From: Pseudoalteromonas flavipulchra NCIMB 2033 = ATCC BAA-314
Lineage (GTDB): Bacteria > Pseudomonadota > Gammaproteobacteria > Enterobacterales > Alteromonadaceae
Reading direction: 5' to 3'
Assembly: GCA_000814665.1 (NCBI GenBank)
Contig: JWIH01000019.1
Location: forward strand, 62,001 to 126,000
Length of the DNA: 64,000 bases
Part shown: positions 49,329 to 61,311 of the stretch, in pieces
Numbering within the stretch: the first letter of the stretch is position 1
Layout: each line of letters begins with the position of its first letter
The notes under the pieces: model-generated
The model's input: the letters and a program-made list of their open reading frames with translations, nothing else
Database searches by the model: none
Told to the model about the DNA's origin: nothing
Position numbers and translations under genes: made by a program

Positions 49329-50030
49329 TTACTTAGCACTTTTTTTAGCTTTCTTCGGCGCACGTTTAGCTGGCTTCTCTTGCTCTTGAACTAGTGGAAG
49401 ACCACCAATTACTTCGCCTTTGAAGATCCAAACCTTAACACCGATGATACCGTAAGTGGTCAAAGCTTCTGAAGTTGCGTAGTCGATATCAGCACGTAGA
49501 GTGTGTAGAGGTACACGACCTTCACGGTACCACTCAGAACGTGCGATTTCAGCACCGCCTAGACGGCCGCTTACTTCAACTTTGATACCCTTAGCACCTA
49601 GGCGCATTGCGTTTTGTACTGCGCGCTTCATAGCACGACGGAACATAACACGACGCTCTAGCTGAGAAGAGATACCGTCAGCAACTAACTGTGCATCTAG
49701 CTCTGGCTTACGTACTTCTGCGATGTTGATTTGCGCAGGTACACCAGCAAGCTTAGTTACAGCTTGGCGAAGCTTTTCAACATCTTCACCTTTTTTACCG
49801 ATAACAACACCAGGACGAGCTGTGTGAATTGTTACACGGATTGATTTAGCTGGACGCTCGATAACGATCTTAGCTACAGAAGCACTTTTCAATTCCTTAG
49901 TAAGGTATTGACGTACTTTGTGATCGCCAAAAAGCTGTTCAGAGAAATCTTTTGTATTCGCGTACCAAGTAGATACCCAAGGCTTTGAGATACCTAGGCG
50001 AATACCAGTAGGATGAACTTTTTGTCCCAT
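49329..50030 (-). CDS. rpsC: 30S ribosomal protein S3
   Basis: Protein of 233 residues at the mRNA entry channel. It has the KH domain motif [16 protein letters not shown] and the C-terminal domain with [20 protein letters not shown] basic K/A-rich tail ends the protein. Confidence 0.98.
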   Translation of the reverse strand: MGQKVHPTGIRLGISKPWVSTWYANTKDFSEQLFGDHKVRQYLTKELKSASVAKIVIERPAKSIRVTIHTARPGVVIGKKGEDVEKLRQAVTKLAGVPAQINIAEVRKPELDAQLVADGISSQLERRVMFRRAMKRAVQNAMRLGAKGIKVEVSGRLGGAEIARSEWYREGRVPLHTLRADIDYATSEALTTYGIIGVKVWIFKGEVIGGLPLVQEQEKPAKRAPKKAKKSAK

Positions 50031-50042
50031 TACTTATATCTC

Positions 50043-50375
50043 CTAGCTATCCGATACCACAACAGTGATGTGGCTTGTACGCTTAAGGATGCGGTCTGCG
50101 CGTCCTTTAGCACGTGGCATAATACGTTTCATTGTAGGACCTTCGTCTACAAATACTTTAGCCACTTTAAGCTCATCAATGTCAGCACCTTCGTTGTGCT
50201 CCGCGTTCGCGATAGCAGACTCAAGTACTTTCTTAACTAATACAGCCGCTTTCTTCGGGCTGTACGCCAGGATTTCTAGCGCGCGATCAACCGGAAGTCC
50301 ACGGATCTGATCTGCCACTAGACGTGCTTTCTGCGCCGAACCAGAGGCGAATTTGTGTTTAGCTAATGCTTCCAT
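50043..50375 (-). CDS. rplV: 50S ribosomal protein L22
   Basis: Protein of 110 residues (E. coli 110) lining the exit tunnel. [20 protein letters not shown] and the loop [19 protein letters not shown] are conserved. The second ATG is preferred because GGAGG is too close to the first. Confidence 0.98.
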   Translation of the reverse strand: MEALAKHKFASGSAQKARLVADQIRGLPVDRALEILAYSPKKAAVLVKKVLESAIANAEHNEGADIDELKVAKVFVDEGPTMKRIMPRAKGRADRILKRTSHITVVVSDS

Positions 50376-50387
50376 CATACCCTCCGA

Positions 50388-50675
<288 letters not shown>

Positions 50676-50682
50676 TCAACTA

Positions 50683-51507
50683 TTATTTAGTACGACGACG
50701 TACGATAAACTTATCAGTACGCTTGTTCTTACGAGTCTTGTAACCTTTAGTAGGTACGCCCCATGGAGATACAGGGTGACGACCACCAGAAGTACGACCT
50801 TCACCACCACCGTGTGGGTGGTCAATCGGGTTCATGGCAACACCACGAACTGTAGGACGGATACCACGCCAACGATTTGCACCAGCTTTACCTAGTGAAC
50901 GTAGCATGTGTTCTGCGTTACCTACTTCGCCAAGAGTCGCACGACAATCAGACTCAACCTTACGAACTTCGCCAGAGCGAAGACGTAGTGTTACGTATTG
51001 ACCTTCACGAGCAAGGATCTGTACGTAAGCACCAGCAGAACGTGCAATTTGTGCACCTTTGCCAGGTTTAAGTTCAACGTTGTGTACAGTAGAACCTACA
51101 GGGATATTACGCATAGGTAGTGTGTTACCAACCTTGATTGGTGCATCAACACCAGATTGGATTGCATCACCTGCTTTAAGACCCTTAGGTGCAATAATGT
51201 AACGACGCTCACCGTCTGCATATAATACAAGAGCGATGTTTGCGCTACGGTTTGGATCGTACTCTAGACGCTCAACTTTAGCTGGAATGCCATCTTTTGT
51301 GCGTGTAAAGTCGATTACACGGTAGTGTTGCTTATGACCACCACCGATGTGACGAACCGTGATACGACCGTTGTTGTTACGACCACCTGATTTAGAGTTT
51401 TTCTCTAATAGCGGAGCGTAAGGCTTACCCTTGTGTAGATCAGGGTTAACCACTTTAACGACGTGACGACGACCCGCAGAAGTTGGTTTACACTTTTGAA
51501 GTGCCAT
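50683..51507 (-). CDS. rplB: 50S ribosomal protein L2
   Basis: Protein of 274 residues (E. coli 273) needed for subunit association and peptidyl transfer. The C-terminal [20 protein letters not shown] loop with the essential histidine is intact. Confidence 0.98.
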   Translation of the reverse strand: MALQKCKPTSAGRRHVVKVVNPDLHKGKPYAPLLEKNSKSGGRNNNGRITVRHIGGGHKQHYRVIDFTRTKDGIPAKVERLEYDPNRSANIALVLYADGERRYIIAPKGLKAGDAIQSGVDAPIKVGNTLPMRNIPVGSTVHNVELKPGKGAQIARSAGAYVQILAREGQYVTLRLRSGEVRKVESDCRATLGEVGNAEHMLRSLGKAGANRWRGIRPTVRGVAMNPIDHPHGGGEGRTSGGRHPVSPWGVPTKGYKTRKNKRTDKFIVRRRTK

Positions 51508-51524
51508 AATTCTAACTCCCCTTA

Positions 51525-51827
51525 TTACTCGGCGCCGCCGACAAAGTCTAGCTCGCTACCTTCTTTAAGAGTAACGTATGCTTTTTTCCAATCGCTACGA
51601 CGGCCAAAACGCATACCAGTACGCTTTGTCTTACCCTTAACATTTAGAGTGCGAACACCAGTTACTTCTACTTCGAAAAGCTTTTCTACAGCTGCTTTAA
51701 CTTCAGCTTTAGTTGCATCTTTAGCTACTTTGAAAACGATAGTGTTGTTTTCTTCAGCAGATACAGTGCTCTTCTCAGAGATGTGTGGAGCAAGGATTAC
51801 TTTTAAAAGACGTTCTTCACGGATCAT
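51525..51827 (-). CDS. rplW: 50S ribosomal protein L23
   Basis: Protein of 100 residues at the tunnel exit, docking site for trigger factor and [22 protein letters not shown] and the loop [19 protein letters not shown] are present. It overlaps rplD by 4 bp. Confidence 0.98.
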   Translation of the reverse strand: MIREERLLKVILAPHISEKSTVSAEENNTIVFKVAKDATKAEVKAAVEKLFEVEVTGVRTLNVKGKTKRTGMRFGRRSDWKKAYVTLKEGSELDFVGGAE

Positions 51828-52426
51828 GCTAGCGCCTCCTCAAGTTGCTTAACAGCAGCAGCAGTAATCAGAACCTTATCGAAAGCGATTAGGCTTACTG
51901 GGTCGATGCCAGCTACGTCACGCGTGTCAACCTTGTACAGGTTACGTGCAGAAAGGAATAGATTCTCATCTACTTCTTCAGTCACGATTAGTACGTCTTT
52001 AAGCTCAAGTTCTTTAAGCTTAGCTACTAGTTCTTTAGTCTTTGGTGCTTCTAGACCAAAGTTTTCAACAACTACTAGACGATCTTGACGAACAAGCTCA
52101 GAAAGAATGCTCTTGATCGCACCGCGATACATTTTACGGTTAACTTTTTGGCTGTGATCTTGCGGCTTAGCTGCAAAGCTCACACCACCGCTGCGCCAGA
52201 TTGGGCTGCGGATTGTACCAGCACGTGCACGGCCAGTACCTTTTTGGCGGAATGGTTTCTTACCACCACCGCGTACTTCAGAACGTGTCAATTGAGCACG
52301 AGTACCTTGGCGAGCACCTGCTGCATAAGCAACAACTACTTGGTGTACCAATGCTTCGTTAAACTCACGTCCAAAAGTAGCTTCGGAAACTTCAAGCGCG
52401 CCAGCGCCTTTAATTGCTAATTCCAT
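51824..52426 (-). CDS. rplD: 50S ribosomal protein L4
   Basis: Protein of 200 residues (E. coli 201). In E. coli L4 also represses the S10 operon by acting on its leader. The tunnel loop [19 protein letters not shown] is intact. The start is ATG at 52426 with GGAGA upstream rather than the GTG just before it. Confidence 0.98.
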   Translation of the reverse strand: MELAIKGAGALEVSEATFGREFNEALVHQVVVAYAAGARQGTRAQLTRSEVRGGGKKPFRQKGTGRARAGTIRSPIWRSGGVSFAAKPQDHSQKVNRKMYRGAIKSILSELVRQDRLVVVENFGLEAPKTKELVAKLKELELKDVLIVTEEVDENLFLSARNLYKVDTRDVAGIDPVSLIAFDKVLITAAAVKQLEEALA

Positions 52427-52443
52427 CACTAAATCTCCAGGAC

Positions 52444-53079
52444 TTATGCTTTAACAGCTGGTTTAACGATAACGTCACCGCCGATAGCGCCAGGTACTGC
52501 ACCTTTAACTAAAAGCAAGTTACGCTCTGCGTCAACACGTACTAGTTCAAGGTTCTGTGTCGTTGAACGAACATTACCCATTTGACCGGCCATTTTCTTA
52601 CCTTTGAAAACTTTACCAGGAGACTGGTTTTGACCGATTGAACCAGGAGCACGGTGAGATAGAGAGTTACCGTGAGTTGCGTCTTGCATGCTGAAGTTCC
52701 AGCGCTTAACACCACCTTGGAAACCTTTACCTTTTGAAGTACCAGTAACGTCTACTTTTTTCACTTCAGTGAAAAGTTCAACAGTTAGCTCTGAACCTAC
52801 TTCAAATTCACCTTCACCGCCGTTAAGACGGAATTCCCACAGGCCGCGACCCGCTTCAACGCCAGCTTTAGCGAAGTGACCCGCTGCTGGTTTGTTTACA
52901 CGGCTTGCTTTTTTCTCGCCTGCAGTAACTTGAAGCGCGTTATAACCGTCAGTTGCGTCAGATTTGATCTGCGTAACACGGTTAGGAGTCGCTTCGATAA
53001 CTGTCACAGGGATAGATACACCATCTTCAGTGAAGATACGTGTCATACCCACTTTACGACCGACTAGACCTAATGCCAT
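52444..53079 (-). CDS. rplC: 50S ribosomal protein L3
   Basis: Protein of 211 residues near the peptidyl transferase centre. [17 protein letters not shown] and the loop [38 protein letters not shown] (only key parts cited) are conserved, including the Gln that is methylated by PrmB in E. coli. Confidence 0.98.
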   Translation of the reverse strand: MALGLVGRKVGMTRIFTEDGVSIPVTVIEATPNRVTQIKSDATDGYNALQVTAGEKKASRVNKPAAGHFAKAGVEAGRGLWEFRLNGGEGEFEVGSELTVELFTEVKKVDVTGTSKGKGFQGGVKRWNFSMQDATHGNSLSHRAPGSIGQNQSPGKVFKGKKMAGQMGNVRSTTQNLELVRVDAERNLLLVKGAVPGAIGGDVIVKPAVKA

Positions 53080-53106
53080 TTTCCTAAAACCTCTCTAATC
53101 TTCCGA

Positions 53107-53889
<783 letters not shown>

Positions 53890-56316
53890 ATGCAGATTTT
53901 TTCTTATTTGCTTACAACCATCGCTCGCTGTAGCAACTGGCTTTTTGTTAAAAGTAAAGTATTGCCAGAGCATCCCATCGAGGATTACGAGCTAGATCCC
54001 AGCATTCCCACATTTTATGTAGCAAGACTCGACTCGGTATCAGACATGGTCGCGCTAGACGTTATGTGTAAAAAGCTTGGTTTACCAAGACCGTCTCAAA
54101 AAGCGCGAATTGGCAACAAAGAGCTCAATCGCTTTGTTGGGATCCAGACTCCGCCAAGTGTCTTTGGTAATAGTCATAAACCAAGTGATGCGCTTGAACA
54201 TAGCAAAGCGATTTTTGAAGCGCTAAAAGATGATAACAATACCGATGCGCAAGTTATTCCGGTCACCATATTGTGGGGTCGTAATCCAGGTAAAGAAAAG
54301 CCAGGTGTGGGAACCTTATTATCCAACTCATTAACACCGAGCTGGCTACGCAAATGCTTTGTGATCTTGTTTTCAGGCCGGGATAACTTTGTTCGATTTT
54401 CTCGCCCGATTGAACTCAACCAATTGTTAAACGATAAAGCAGACGTTGAGGAGCTGCCACATAAGCTGCTGCGTGTTGCACGCGTGCATTTCCGTCGTCA
54501 AAAATTGGCTGCTACCGGCCCCAAACTGCCATCACGTGAGCAGCTATTTAATTCTATCTTAGCGTCGCAAAGCATTAAAAAGGCTATTACTGACGAAGCA
54601 AAGGCAAAAGGTCTAAGTCAGGAAGAAGCGAGATTACAAGCACTGAGGTTATTGGACGAAATAGCCGCAAACTATTCAGACGCCATGGTGCGCGTAGCTG
54701 ACAGGGCCCTCACTTGGCTGTGGAACAAGCTTTATAATGGTATTGAAGTTAATAACTCAGACAAAGTACAAGCACTCGCAGACAAAGGACATGAGATCAT
54801 TTACGTGCCATGTCATCGTAGCCATATGGATTACTTGCTTCTCACTTATGTGATTTATCATCAGGGTTTAGTACCACCGCATATCGCAGCTGGCGTTAAT
54901 CTCAACTTTTTCCCTGCGGGACCGATTTTCCGTCGTAGTGGTGCCTTCTTTATTCGCCGTTCTTTTTCGGGTAACAAACTCTATTCCGCGGTATTCAAGG
55001 AATATTTAAGTCAGTTATTTATCAAAGGGTATTCCGTTAAGTTTTATACCGAAGGCGGCCGCAGTCGTACCGGTCGTCTTCTACCACCAAAAACGGGGAT
55101 GCTGGCAATGACACTGCAATCTATGTTGCGTGGTATAGACAGACCTATCTCACTAGTGCCCGTTTATCTCGGCTATGAACATGTTATGGAGATCAACACC
55201 TACCTCAAAGAGCTGGCTGGCAACAGTAAGAAAAATGAGTCTATTTTTGGTATTTTTAAGGCGATTAAGAACCTTAAAAACTATGGTAGAGGGTATTTAA
55301 ATTTTGGCGATCCTATATCAGTCAACCAATTTTTAAATGAGCATCAACCAGATTGGCGTGATTCTATCCACCCCACCGAAACTCAAAAGCCAGCTTGGCT
55401 GAACAAGCAAGTTGCTGATCTCGCTGATGTCATCATGACTGAGATCAATAACTCAGCAGCACTGAATTCAGTTAATTTACTTGCGACAATTTTGCTGAGT
55501 AATGAGCAGTTTGCACTGCCTAAATCACAACTGCTACAACAGCTTGATTTATATCTTGGACTACACAGAAATGCACCTTATCACGACAATGCGACGGTGC
55601 CAGATTCGAGCTCTGAGGGCTTACTCGATCATGCACTTAAGCTTGATAAGTTCGATATTATTGAAGACAGTTTTGGCAGCATCATTAGTGTTAAGGAAAA
55701 AGAACGCGCTCTGCTTAATTATTACCGTAACAATATTCTGCACCTGTTTGCCGTACCAAGCTTAATCGCTCAGCAGCTCTTCAATCGCTACAGCTTGACT
55801 GTTGATGAGTGTCGCAAAGAGGTAGCGCTGTTGTATCCCTTGTTTGCAAAAGAGTGGTTCTTAACAGACCTTAAGACAGGATATATAGAGTCTATTTTTG
55901 AATACTTTGCGGCTAAGGGTCTAATCACCTTTGATGGTCACCTAGCCTCAGTTAACAAAGATGGTAGCGCATTGGCACAATTAGAAATGCTAGGTAAAGT
56001 GATCCACTTAACGCTTGAACGCTATGCAATCACGATTAACCTCGTTAAGCGTCATCAAGGATTAAGTCGTAGCGAGCTTGAAAAAGAAAGTGCACTTCTT
56101 GCCGACCGACTAGGAACTTTGCATGGTATCAAAAGCCCAGAGTTTTTTGACAAAAAAGTGCTCAGTGCATTTGTCACTAGTCTAAAAGAGCAAGGCTTTA
56201 TAGAACAAGATGAAGCCGCTGGCATTCGCGGCACAGAATCACTACATACTTTAGAGCAGTACTTAAAAGCCCTGCTACCTGCTCGAATACATCAGTCTAT
56301 TCAGCATATCGTCTAA
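53890..56316 (+). CDS. plsB: Glycerol-3-phosphate acyltransferase
   Basis: Inner membrane enzyme of 808 residues (E. coli 807) that acylates the sn-1 position of glycerol-3-phosphate, starting phospholipid synthesis. The catalytic HX4D is in CHRSHMDYLLL, with the glycerol-phosphate block FFIRRSF and FYTEGGRSRTGRLLPPKTGML, and VPVYLGYEHVME. The ATG at 53890 is preferred over a TTG 15 bp earlier. A single gene. Confidence 0.97.
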   Translation: MQIFSYLLTTIARCSNWLFVKSKVLPEHPIEDYELDPSIPTFYVARLDSVSDMVALDVMCKKLGLPRPSQKARIGNKELNRFVGIQTPPSVFGNSHKPSDALEHSKAIFEALKDDNNTDAQVIPVTILWGRNPGKEKPGVGTLLSNSLTPSWLRKCFVILFSGRDNFVRFSRPIELNQLLNDKADVEELPHKLLRVARVHFRRQKLAATGPKLPSREQLFNSILASQSIKKAITDEAKAKGLSQEEARLQALRLLDEIAANYSDAMVRVADRALTWLWNKLYNGIEVNNSDKVQALADKGHEIIYVPCHRSHMDYLLLTYVIYHQGLVPPHIAAGVNLNFFPAGPIFRRSGAFFIRRSFSGNKLYSAVFKEYLSQLFIKGYSVKFYTEGGRSRTGRLLPPKTGMLAMTLQSMLRGIDRPISLVPVYLGYEHVMEINTYLKELAGNSKKNESIFGIFKAIKNLKNYGRGYLNFGDPISVNQFLNEHQPDWRDSIHPTETQKPAWLNKQVADLADVIMTEINNSAALNSVNLLATILLSNEQFALPKSQLLQQLDLYLGLHRNAPYHDNATVPDSSSEGLLDHALKLDKFDIIEDSFGSIISVKEKERALLNYYRNNILHLFAVPSLIAQQLFNRYSLTVDECRKEVALLYPLFAKEWFLTDLKTGYIESIFEYFAAKGLITFDGHLASVNKDGSALAQLEMLGKVIHLTLERYAITINLVKRHQGLSRSELEKESALLADRLGTLHGIKSPEFFDKKVLSAFVTSLKEQGFIEQDEAAGIRGTESLHTLEQYLKALLPARIHQSIQHIV

Positions 56317-56323
56317 TATCATA

Positions 56324-56343
56324 AGGCCCCAATTTAGGGGCCT
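56324..56343 (+). terminator. plsB terminator
   Basis: Stem AGGCCCC / GGGGCCT with a 6-base loop, followed by ACTTT; short T-run. Confidence 0.7.
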
Positions 56344-56365
56344 ACTTTATGGTGCATAGCGAAGC

Positions 56366-58450
56366 TTAAGTTAGGCGATTATCTATTACTTGCTTTATAA
56401 CAACAGCAATAACACATAGCGCCGCCGCTATATCTACAGAGATTATTTGGTGCGGCCAAACTAAAGCGATACCTAAAAGCGCTAACACCATCCTGATTGG
56501 TTTATTGAGCTTCGCCTCGGCATAACCGTATATCGCTGCGACCAAAGCGTAAATCCCTACAAGCGCGGTGAAAAAAACCTGCATGATCTCAAAGTTACTC
56601 CCTCCAATAAACGGCGTATAAGCAAACAGTAAGGGAACGATGTATAGCGCTTTGGCCGTTTTCCATGCTTCTATACCTGTTGCCATCGGCGGTGTTTTGG
56701 CAATTCCCGCAGCGGTAAAAGCGACCAAACATACTGGCGGTGTTACATTGCTATCTTGCGATAACCAAAAAATAATCATATGGGCAGAGAGTAACATCAT
56801 GGCTAAATGCGTGGCATCAAATTGGCTACTGCGAATAATATCAATAGCCTCTGGCGGCAAGCTTGCCAAAATAGTAAACACTTGAGCCGTGGTAATATTT
56901 GGCTGGTTGTATATCTCACCTAGTGCTGGTGCCATCATACTCATCATCATCGTCGCTGTGTCATTGAGTTGACCATTTACTATGATCTCTACCAGTGCTG
57001 ACTGGCTGATCAAGCCATACAAAGCCGGTGCAGAAAGCGTTGCCAACACAATATATGATGCCGTCACAGGCAGCCCCATACCGATAATTAGCGAGGCCAA
57101 TGCAATCAATACCAACAACAGTATCAAGCTTGCTCCCGCCCATTCATTTATCATTAGAGAAAAAGTAACCCCTAAGGAGCTGATCGAAATACAATTCACC
57201 AGCGTGCCAATGGCCACTAATAATATTGCTGTCTTAGCGCTGTTTTCAGTTGCATTTGCAAGCGCAGCCAAAACCTTTGACCACTTCATCGGCGAATGTG
57301 AAAACAAAGAAAATAGACACACACTGAGCGTCGCAATACTGACTGCATAAGTTGGCGTAAAGCCATAAATTATCAATGTTACGAGCAACACGATAGGTAA
57401 TAAATGATGCCAACCGGACTTCAGCTCTTGCCAAGCACTCAATTGCTCTGATTCTAATGCTGGCTGGATATTCAAACGCTTAGCTTGAATACGTACAAAG
57501 ATGGCGATAGATGCGAAATAAAGCAGAGCTGGAACAAAGGCCGCCGCAATTATCGTAAGATAAGGAATTTGAGTATAAGAGGCCATCACAAATACACCGG
57601 CCCCCATAATCGGCGGGATCAGCTGACCTCCAGTCGATGCTCCGGCTTCAACTGCTGCCGCAAACTTTGCAGGAAAGCCAGCTTTCTTCATTAATGGAAT
57701 GGTGATCACCCCAGTCGCCGCTGTATTCGCGATAGCAGAGCCTGATACTGAGCCCATCATACCCGAGCTCACGACAGCAACAAGTCCTTGTCCGCCAACC
57801 ATACGACCAACAAGCGCATTGGCAAAGCGAATGATAAAATCCCCTGTTCCTGCTTGGACTAGAAATGCGCCAAACAGGATAAACATAAAAACAAACGTCC
57901 AAGAAATTTTAGCAATAGGTCCAAACAAGCCGTCATCAAAGTAATTGCGAAACAAAATAGTTTCTGCGCTTAAACCCGCAAAATGAAACACGCCATCGAT
58001 ATACTGTCCCAAAAACAGTACATAACTCATCGCCAGTAGGATCATCATCGGGATAAACCAGCCCATACAGCGCCGGACCAACTCAAGCGCGAGGAGTACA
58101 GCGGTGGAAGATGCTATCCAGTCAGCCGTAGCAAATTCATAATTACGCTCAGCCAACGCATCACTGTACAGAACAAGATAGCCACAGCTCACGGTTAAAC
58201 CGATAAACAACCCGATATCAATAACCCTAGAAAGCACTGCCAATTTACCAACTCTAAGTGGCAAGGTGAGCAAGATAATGCTACCAAATAGCATGAAATG
58301 AATGGCTGAAATATAGTTATCCGGCCAAGTGGCGACCAAGTTAAAATAGAGATGTAACAGACTCGTGAGTATCGCTAAATAAAAAGCGATCCGCTCACGA
58401 GCTGCTGTTGGTGCTGCTAATGTGCTTTGCTCATTGCTACTATTACTCAT
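56366..58450 (-). CDS. TRAP transporter fused DctQM permease
   Basis: Inner membrane protein of 694 residues with about 16-18 helices. The N-terminal part corresponds to the small DctQ subunit and the rest to DctM (FGAFLVQAGTGDFIIRFANALVG; MMGSVSGSAIANTAATGVITIPLMKKAGF). This is the fused type paired with TAXI binding proteins. Sodium-driven uptake of an organic acid, possibly a dicarboxylate or amino acid, is expected, but the substrate is unknown. It lies 36 bp after its binding-protein gene. Confidence 0.92.
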   Translation of the reverse strand: MSNSSNEQSTLAAPTAARERIAFYLAILTSLLHLYFNLVATWPDNYISAIHFMLFGSIILLTLPLRVGKLAVLSRVIDIGLFIGLTVSCGYLVLYSDALAERNYEFATADWIASSTAVLLALELVRRCMGWFIPMMILLAMSYVLFLGQYIDGVFHFAGLSAETILFRNYFDDGLFGPIAKISWTFVFMFILFGAFLVQAGTGDFIIRFANALVGRMVGGQGLVAVVSSGMMGSVSGSAIANTAATGVITIPLMKKAGFPAKFAAAVEAGASTGGQLIPPIMGAGVFVMASYTQIPYLTIIAAAFVPALLYFASIAIFVRIQAKRLNIQPALESEQLSAWQELKSGWHHLLPIVLLVTLIIYGFTPTYAVSIATLSVCLFSLFSHSPMKWSKVLAALANATENSAKTAILLVAIGTLVNCISISSLGVTFSLMINEWAGASLILLLVLIALASLIIGMGLPVTASYIVLATLSAPALYGLISQSALVEIIVNGQLNDTATMMMSMMAPALGEIYNQPNITTAQVFTILASLPPEAIDIIRSSQFDATHLAMMLLSAHMIIFWLSQDSNVTPPVCLVAFTAAGIAKTPPMATGIEAWKTAKALYIVPLLFAYTPFIGGSNFEIMQVFFTALVGIYALVAAIYGYAEAKLNKPIRMVLALLGIALVWPHQIISVDIAAALCVIAVVIKQVIDNRLT

Positions 58451-58486
58451 TGATAGATACTATCCCGTTTTACTTAGTTGGCGGCG

Positions 58487-59503
58487 TTACTGCAGATGAG
58501 CAGGTACGGCAATACCTATTTCTTTATAATACTTCAGCGCACCTGGATGTAGCTTAGCAGGCAGTCCCATGAGTGCCTTTTCTATCGCCATGGCTTTAGT
58601 CGCTTTATGGATGGTTTGAAGAAAGACTAAATTTTCATAAATTGCCTTGGTGAGCAGATATACATCTTCCTCACTCATGTCTTTATGTGCAGCAAGAAAG
58701 TTTGGCTGCGCAATCGTTTTGATTGCGTTAGTTTGGCCGGGATAAGTGTTAGCTGGGATCTCGAAGCGTGACCATAACTTTACCTCAGCGTTGACTTTAT
58801 TTAGCTGCTCATCAGTGAAATCCAGCACCGTAATACCATTGGCATCGGCTGCATAAGCACTTGTAATAGCGCTGACAGGTACGCCTGCTGGAATATTCAT
58901 TCCCGCAATCTGACCATTTTGTAGGGCGCTAGAAGAGCCCGCGTAACCTTTATGCACCAAAGTGAATTTGTCACTATCAACGCCCAGTGCAGCCATGATG
59001 TGCTTCCCAGAACCTTCCGTTCCAGAGTTACGCTTACCAATACCAAACCCTTGTGAATATAGGTTTTTCAAATCTGAGACGTTGCCCGTTTTGGCATACT
59101 TCTTAGCAATGACAAAGTGCTCTACGTTTTGCCACAGCATAGTCACAGAACGCAAATAATCTTGTTTGCCAACGGGTGCCATTGCCCCCGTCCCCTGCGT
59201 CGCCCACGCACCGTAAAGACCCTGTAGAATAGCCAGTTCAGCTTCTTTATTACGCATGAGTTTGAGGTTATCACCAGAACCGGCAGAGGTAATGGCAGAC
59301 ACGCTCATACCGTGCTGCGGCGTGACTTTTAGCTTAGTTAGTGTCGCAATTGCGACGCCTACTGGGTAAAAAGTGCCACCAGATGAGGCTGTCGCCAAAA
59401 TATAGGATCTGTCCTTATCTACATTGGCAAAGCTTGCAAAAGTACATAGTGACATTGTGATACTGAGCACAGCAGAAATTGTTCGAGCCGAAAGACCTAA
59501 CAT
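58487..59503 (-). CDS. TRAP-TAXI solute-binding protein
   Basis: Periplasmic binding protein of 338 residues with signal peptide ending TFASFA. The TAXI motif region ILATASSGGTFYPVGVAIATL and IGKRNSGTEGSGKHIM are characteristic. It supplies the fused TRAP permease encoded just downstream. An AGGGAG ribosome site precedes the ATG. The glutamate- or dicarboxylate-type ligand cannot be settled from sequence. Confidence 0.92.
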   Translation of the reverse strand: MLGLSARTISAVLSITMSLCTFASFANVDKDRSYILATASSGGTFYPVGVAIATLTKLKVTPQHGMSVSAITSAGSGDNLKLMRNKEAELAILQGLYGAWATQGTGAMAPVGKQDYLRSVTMLWQNVEHFVIAKKYAKTGNVSDLKNLYSQGFGIGKRNSGTEGSGKHIMAALGVDSDKFTLVHKGYAGSSSALQNGQIAGMNIPAGVPVSAITSAYAADANGITVLDFTDEQLNKVNAEVKLWSRFEIPANTYPGQTNAIKTIAQPNFLAAHKDMSEEDVYLLTKAIYENLVFLQTIHKATKAMAIEKALMGLPAKLHPGALKYYKEIGIAVPAHLQ

Positions 59504-59718
59504 CTTTACACTCCCTAATTTTAGGTTTTATATGGGCTTATTGTGCACACCTTTACGCAATTAACCAAATTTTTACGTGACTGGTGGCAGGATATCAGCA
59601 TATAGAATAGGGAGATTAAATGGTGAGAATATGGATTTTAAGCTGTCGAAAGCAAATATAAGAACATTATCGGATTGTTCGTTATAACCATCACAATGAC
59701 AAAAATGAGGCTTTTATA
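59504..59718. other. Upstream region of the TAXI gene
   Basis: About 215 bp without a gene; it should contain the TRAP operon promoter on the minus strand. Confidence 0.4.
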
Positions 59719-59995
59719 GGAGAATGAGCCTTTTCCTTTGTCGCGATATAAAATCGCTGCTACAAGGTATTATAAAAGCCTGTACGTCTTATCGGAGAAT
59801 GACCCTTTCACTGGTCGCAATATAAAATCGCAGCTACAAGGTATTATAAAAGCCTGTACGTCTTTATTGGAGAACGACCCTTTCACTGGTCGCGATATAA
59901 AATCGCTGCTACGAGGTATTAAAAAAGGCCGAACTCCTATCAGAGAACGACCCTTTTCCTTTGTCGCGATATAAAATCGCATCTACAAGGCATTA
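59719..59995 (-). repeat. Four tandem REP-like elements (74-75 bp period)
   Basis: Four direct repeats start near 59719, 59794, 59869 and 59942. On the minus strand each contains GTAG (complement of 59760, 59834, 59909 and 59983), a few bases, then a GCGAT-TTTAT-ATCGC hairpin (one base changed in the second copy). GTAG head plus palindrome is the design of REP elements mobilised by RAYT transposases in Pseudomonas and others. Copies 1 and 4 share one left flank, 2 and 3 another; 1 and 2 share one right flank, 3 and 4 another. Short frames open across it on both strands are repeat-derived and not counted as genes. Confidence 0.8.
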
Positions 59996-60022
59996 AAAAA
60001 GGCCGCCAAAGCGACCTTTTTT
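59995..60022 (-). terminator. tufB terminator
   Basis: Stem AAAAAGGTCGC / GCGGCCTTTTT (one G-T pair) with a 4-base loop and T-run on the minus strand, 25 bp after the tufB stop. Confidence 0.9.
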
Positions 60023-60046
60023 ATGTGTGTTACGACAATCTACAGA

Positions 60047-61231
60047 TTACTCTTCGATTGTTGCTACAACACCAGCACCTACTGTACGGCCACCTTCACG
60101 GATAGCGAAACGTAGACCTTCGTCCATCGCGATTGGTACGATTAGCTCAACAGTCATCTTGATGTTGTCGCCAGGCATTACCATTTCTACGCCGTCTGGT
60201 AGCTGGATGTCACCAGTTACGTCTGTTGTACGGAAGTAGAACTGTGGACGGTAACCTTTGAAGAAAGGAGTGTGACGACCACCTTCATCTTTCGAAAGTA
60301 CGTATACTTCTGAAGTGAATTTTGTGTGTGGCTTGATTGAACCAGGCTTACATAGTACTTGACCACGTTCAACTTCATCACGCTTAGTACCACGTAGTAG
60401 TGCACCGATGTTCTCACCCGCACGACCTTCGTCTAGAAGCTTACGGAACATCTCAACACCCGTACAAGTTGTCTTCGTAGTTTCTTTAATACCTACGATT
60501 TCTACTTCGTCGTTCACGTTGATGATACCAGCTTCTACACGGCCTGTTACTACTGTACCACGACCCTGGATTGAGAATACGTCTTCGATAGGCATGATGA
60601 ATGGCTTATCGATGTCACGCTCTGGCTCTGGGATGTAAGAATCTAGTGCTTCTGCAAGCTCAATGATCTTCGCTTCCCACTGCTCTTCGCCTTCTAGTGC
60701 TTTAAGCGCTGAACCTTGGATTAGTGGTAGGTCATCACCTGGGAAGTCGTACTCAGAAAGTAGTTCACGAACTTCCATCTCTACTAGCTCTAGTAGCTCT
60801 TCGTCGTCAACCATGTCACATTTGTTCATGAATACGATGATGTAAGGTACACCAACCTGACGAGAAAGTAGGATGTGCTCACGTGTTTGAGGCATAGGAC
60901 CGTCAGTAGCAGCAACTACTAGGATCGCGCCGTCCATCTGTGCAGCACCAGTGATCATGTTTTTAACATAGTCAGCGTGTCCTGGACAGTCTACGTGTGC
61001 ATAGTGACGAGTTGGTGTATCATACTCAACGTGTGAAGTTGAGATTGTGATACCACGCTCACGCTCTTCTGGAGCGTTATCGATTGATGCGAAGTCTTTT
61101 GCTGTACCACCGTATACTTTTGCAAGTACGTTAGTGATTGCTGCAGTTAGAGTTGTTTTACCGTGGTCAACGTGGCCGATAGTACCAACGTTTACGTGCG
61201 GTTTTACGCGTTCAAACTTTTCTTTTGCCAT
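60047..61231 (-). CDS. tufB: Elongation factor Tu
   Basis: GTPase of 394 residues that brings aminoacyl-tRNA to the ribosome. P-loop [21 protein letters not shown] and GSALKALEG are all intact. Location after the Thr-Tyr-Gly-Thr tRNA genes identifies it as the tufB copy by gene order. secE and nusG, which normally follow, are absent. Confidence 0.98.
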   Translation of the reverse strand: MAKEKFERVKPHVNVGTIGHVDHGKTTLTAAITNVLAKVYGGTAKDFASIDNAPEERERGITISTSHVEYDTPTRHYAHVDCPGHADYVKNMITGAAQMDGAILVVAATDGPMPQTREHILLSRQVGVPYIIVFMNKCDMVDDEELLELVEMEVRELLSEYDFPGDDLPLIQGSALKALEGEEQWEAKIIELAEALDSYIPEPERDIDKPFIMPIEDVFSIQGRGTVVTGRVEAGIINVNDEVEIVGIKETTKTTCTGVEMFRKLLDEGRAGENIGALLRGTKRDEVERGQVLCKPGSIKPHTKFTSEVYVLSKDEGGRHTPFFKGYRPQFYFRTTDVTGDIQLPDGVEMVMPGDNIKMTVELIVPIAMDEGLRFAIREGGRTVGAGVVATIEE

Positions 61232-61270
61232 GACGAAACCTATAAGTTTTGTGTATCTAGATTACATATA

Positions 61271-61297
61271 AAAATAATCCACGACGAGTGTGGATTA
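61271..61297 (-). terminator. Terminator/attenuator hairpin in the tufB leader
   Basis: An 8-bp stem TAATCCAC / GTGGATTA with a 7-base loop, followed on the minus strand by five T. It lies between the last tRNA gene and tufB, so it could end the tRNA transcript or attenuate tufB. Confidence 0.65.
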
Positions 61298-61311
61298 GAA
61301 TTATTCAGTCT

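Noticed and set aside
51463..51852. Plus-strand open frames within the S10 operon
   Set aside because: All lie opposite highly conserved ribosomal protein genes and lack initiation signals.
59738..59982. Two short open frames on opposite strands over the repeats
   Set aside because: They arise from a repeat whose period keeps the frame open; peptides repeat the DNA unit and have no ribosome site or family resemblance.
59719..59995. CRISPR array
   Set aside because: The four units are similar over their full length, with no unique spacers of constant size and no cas genes.
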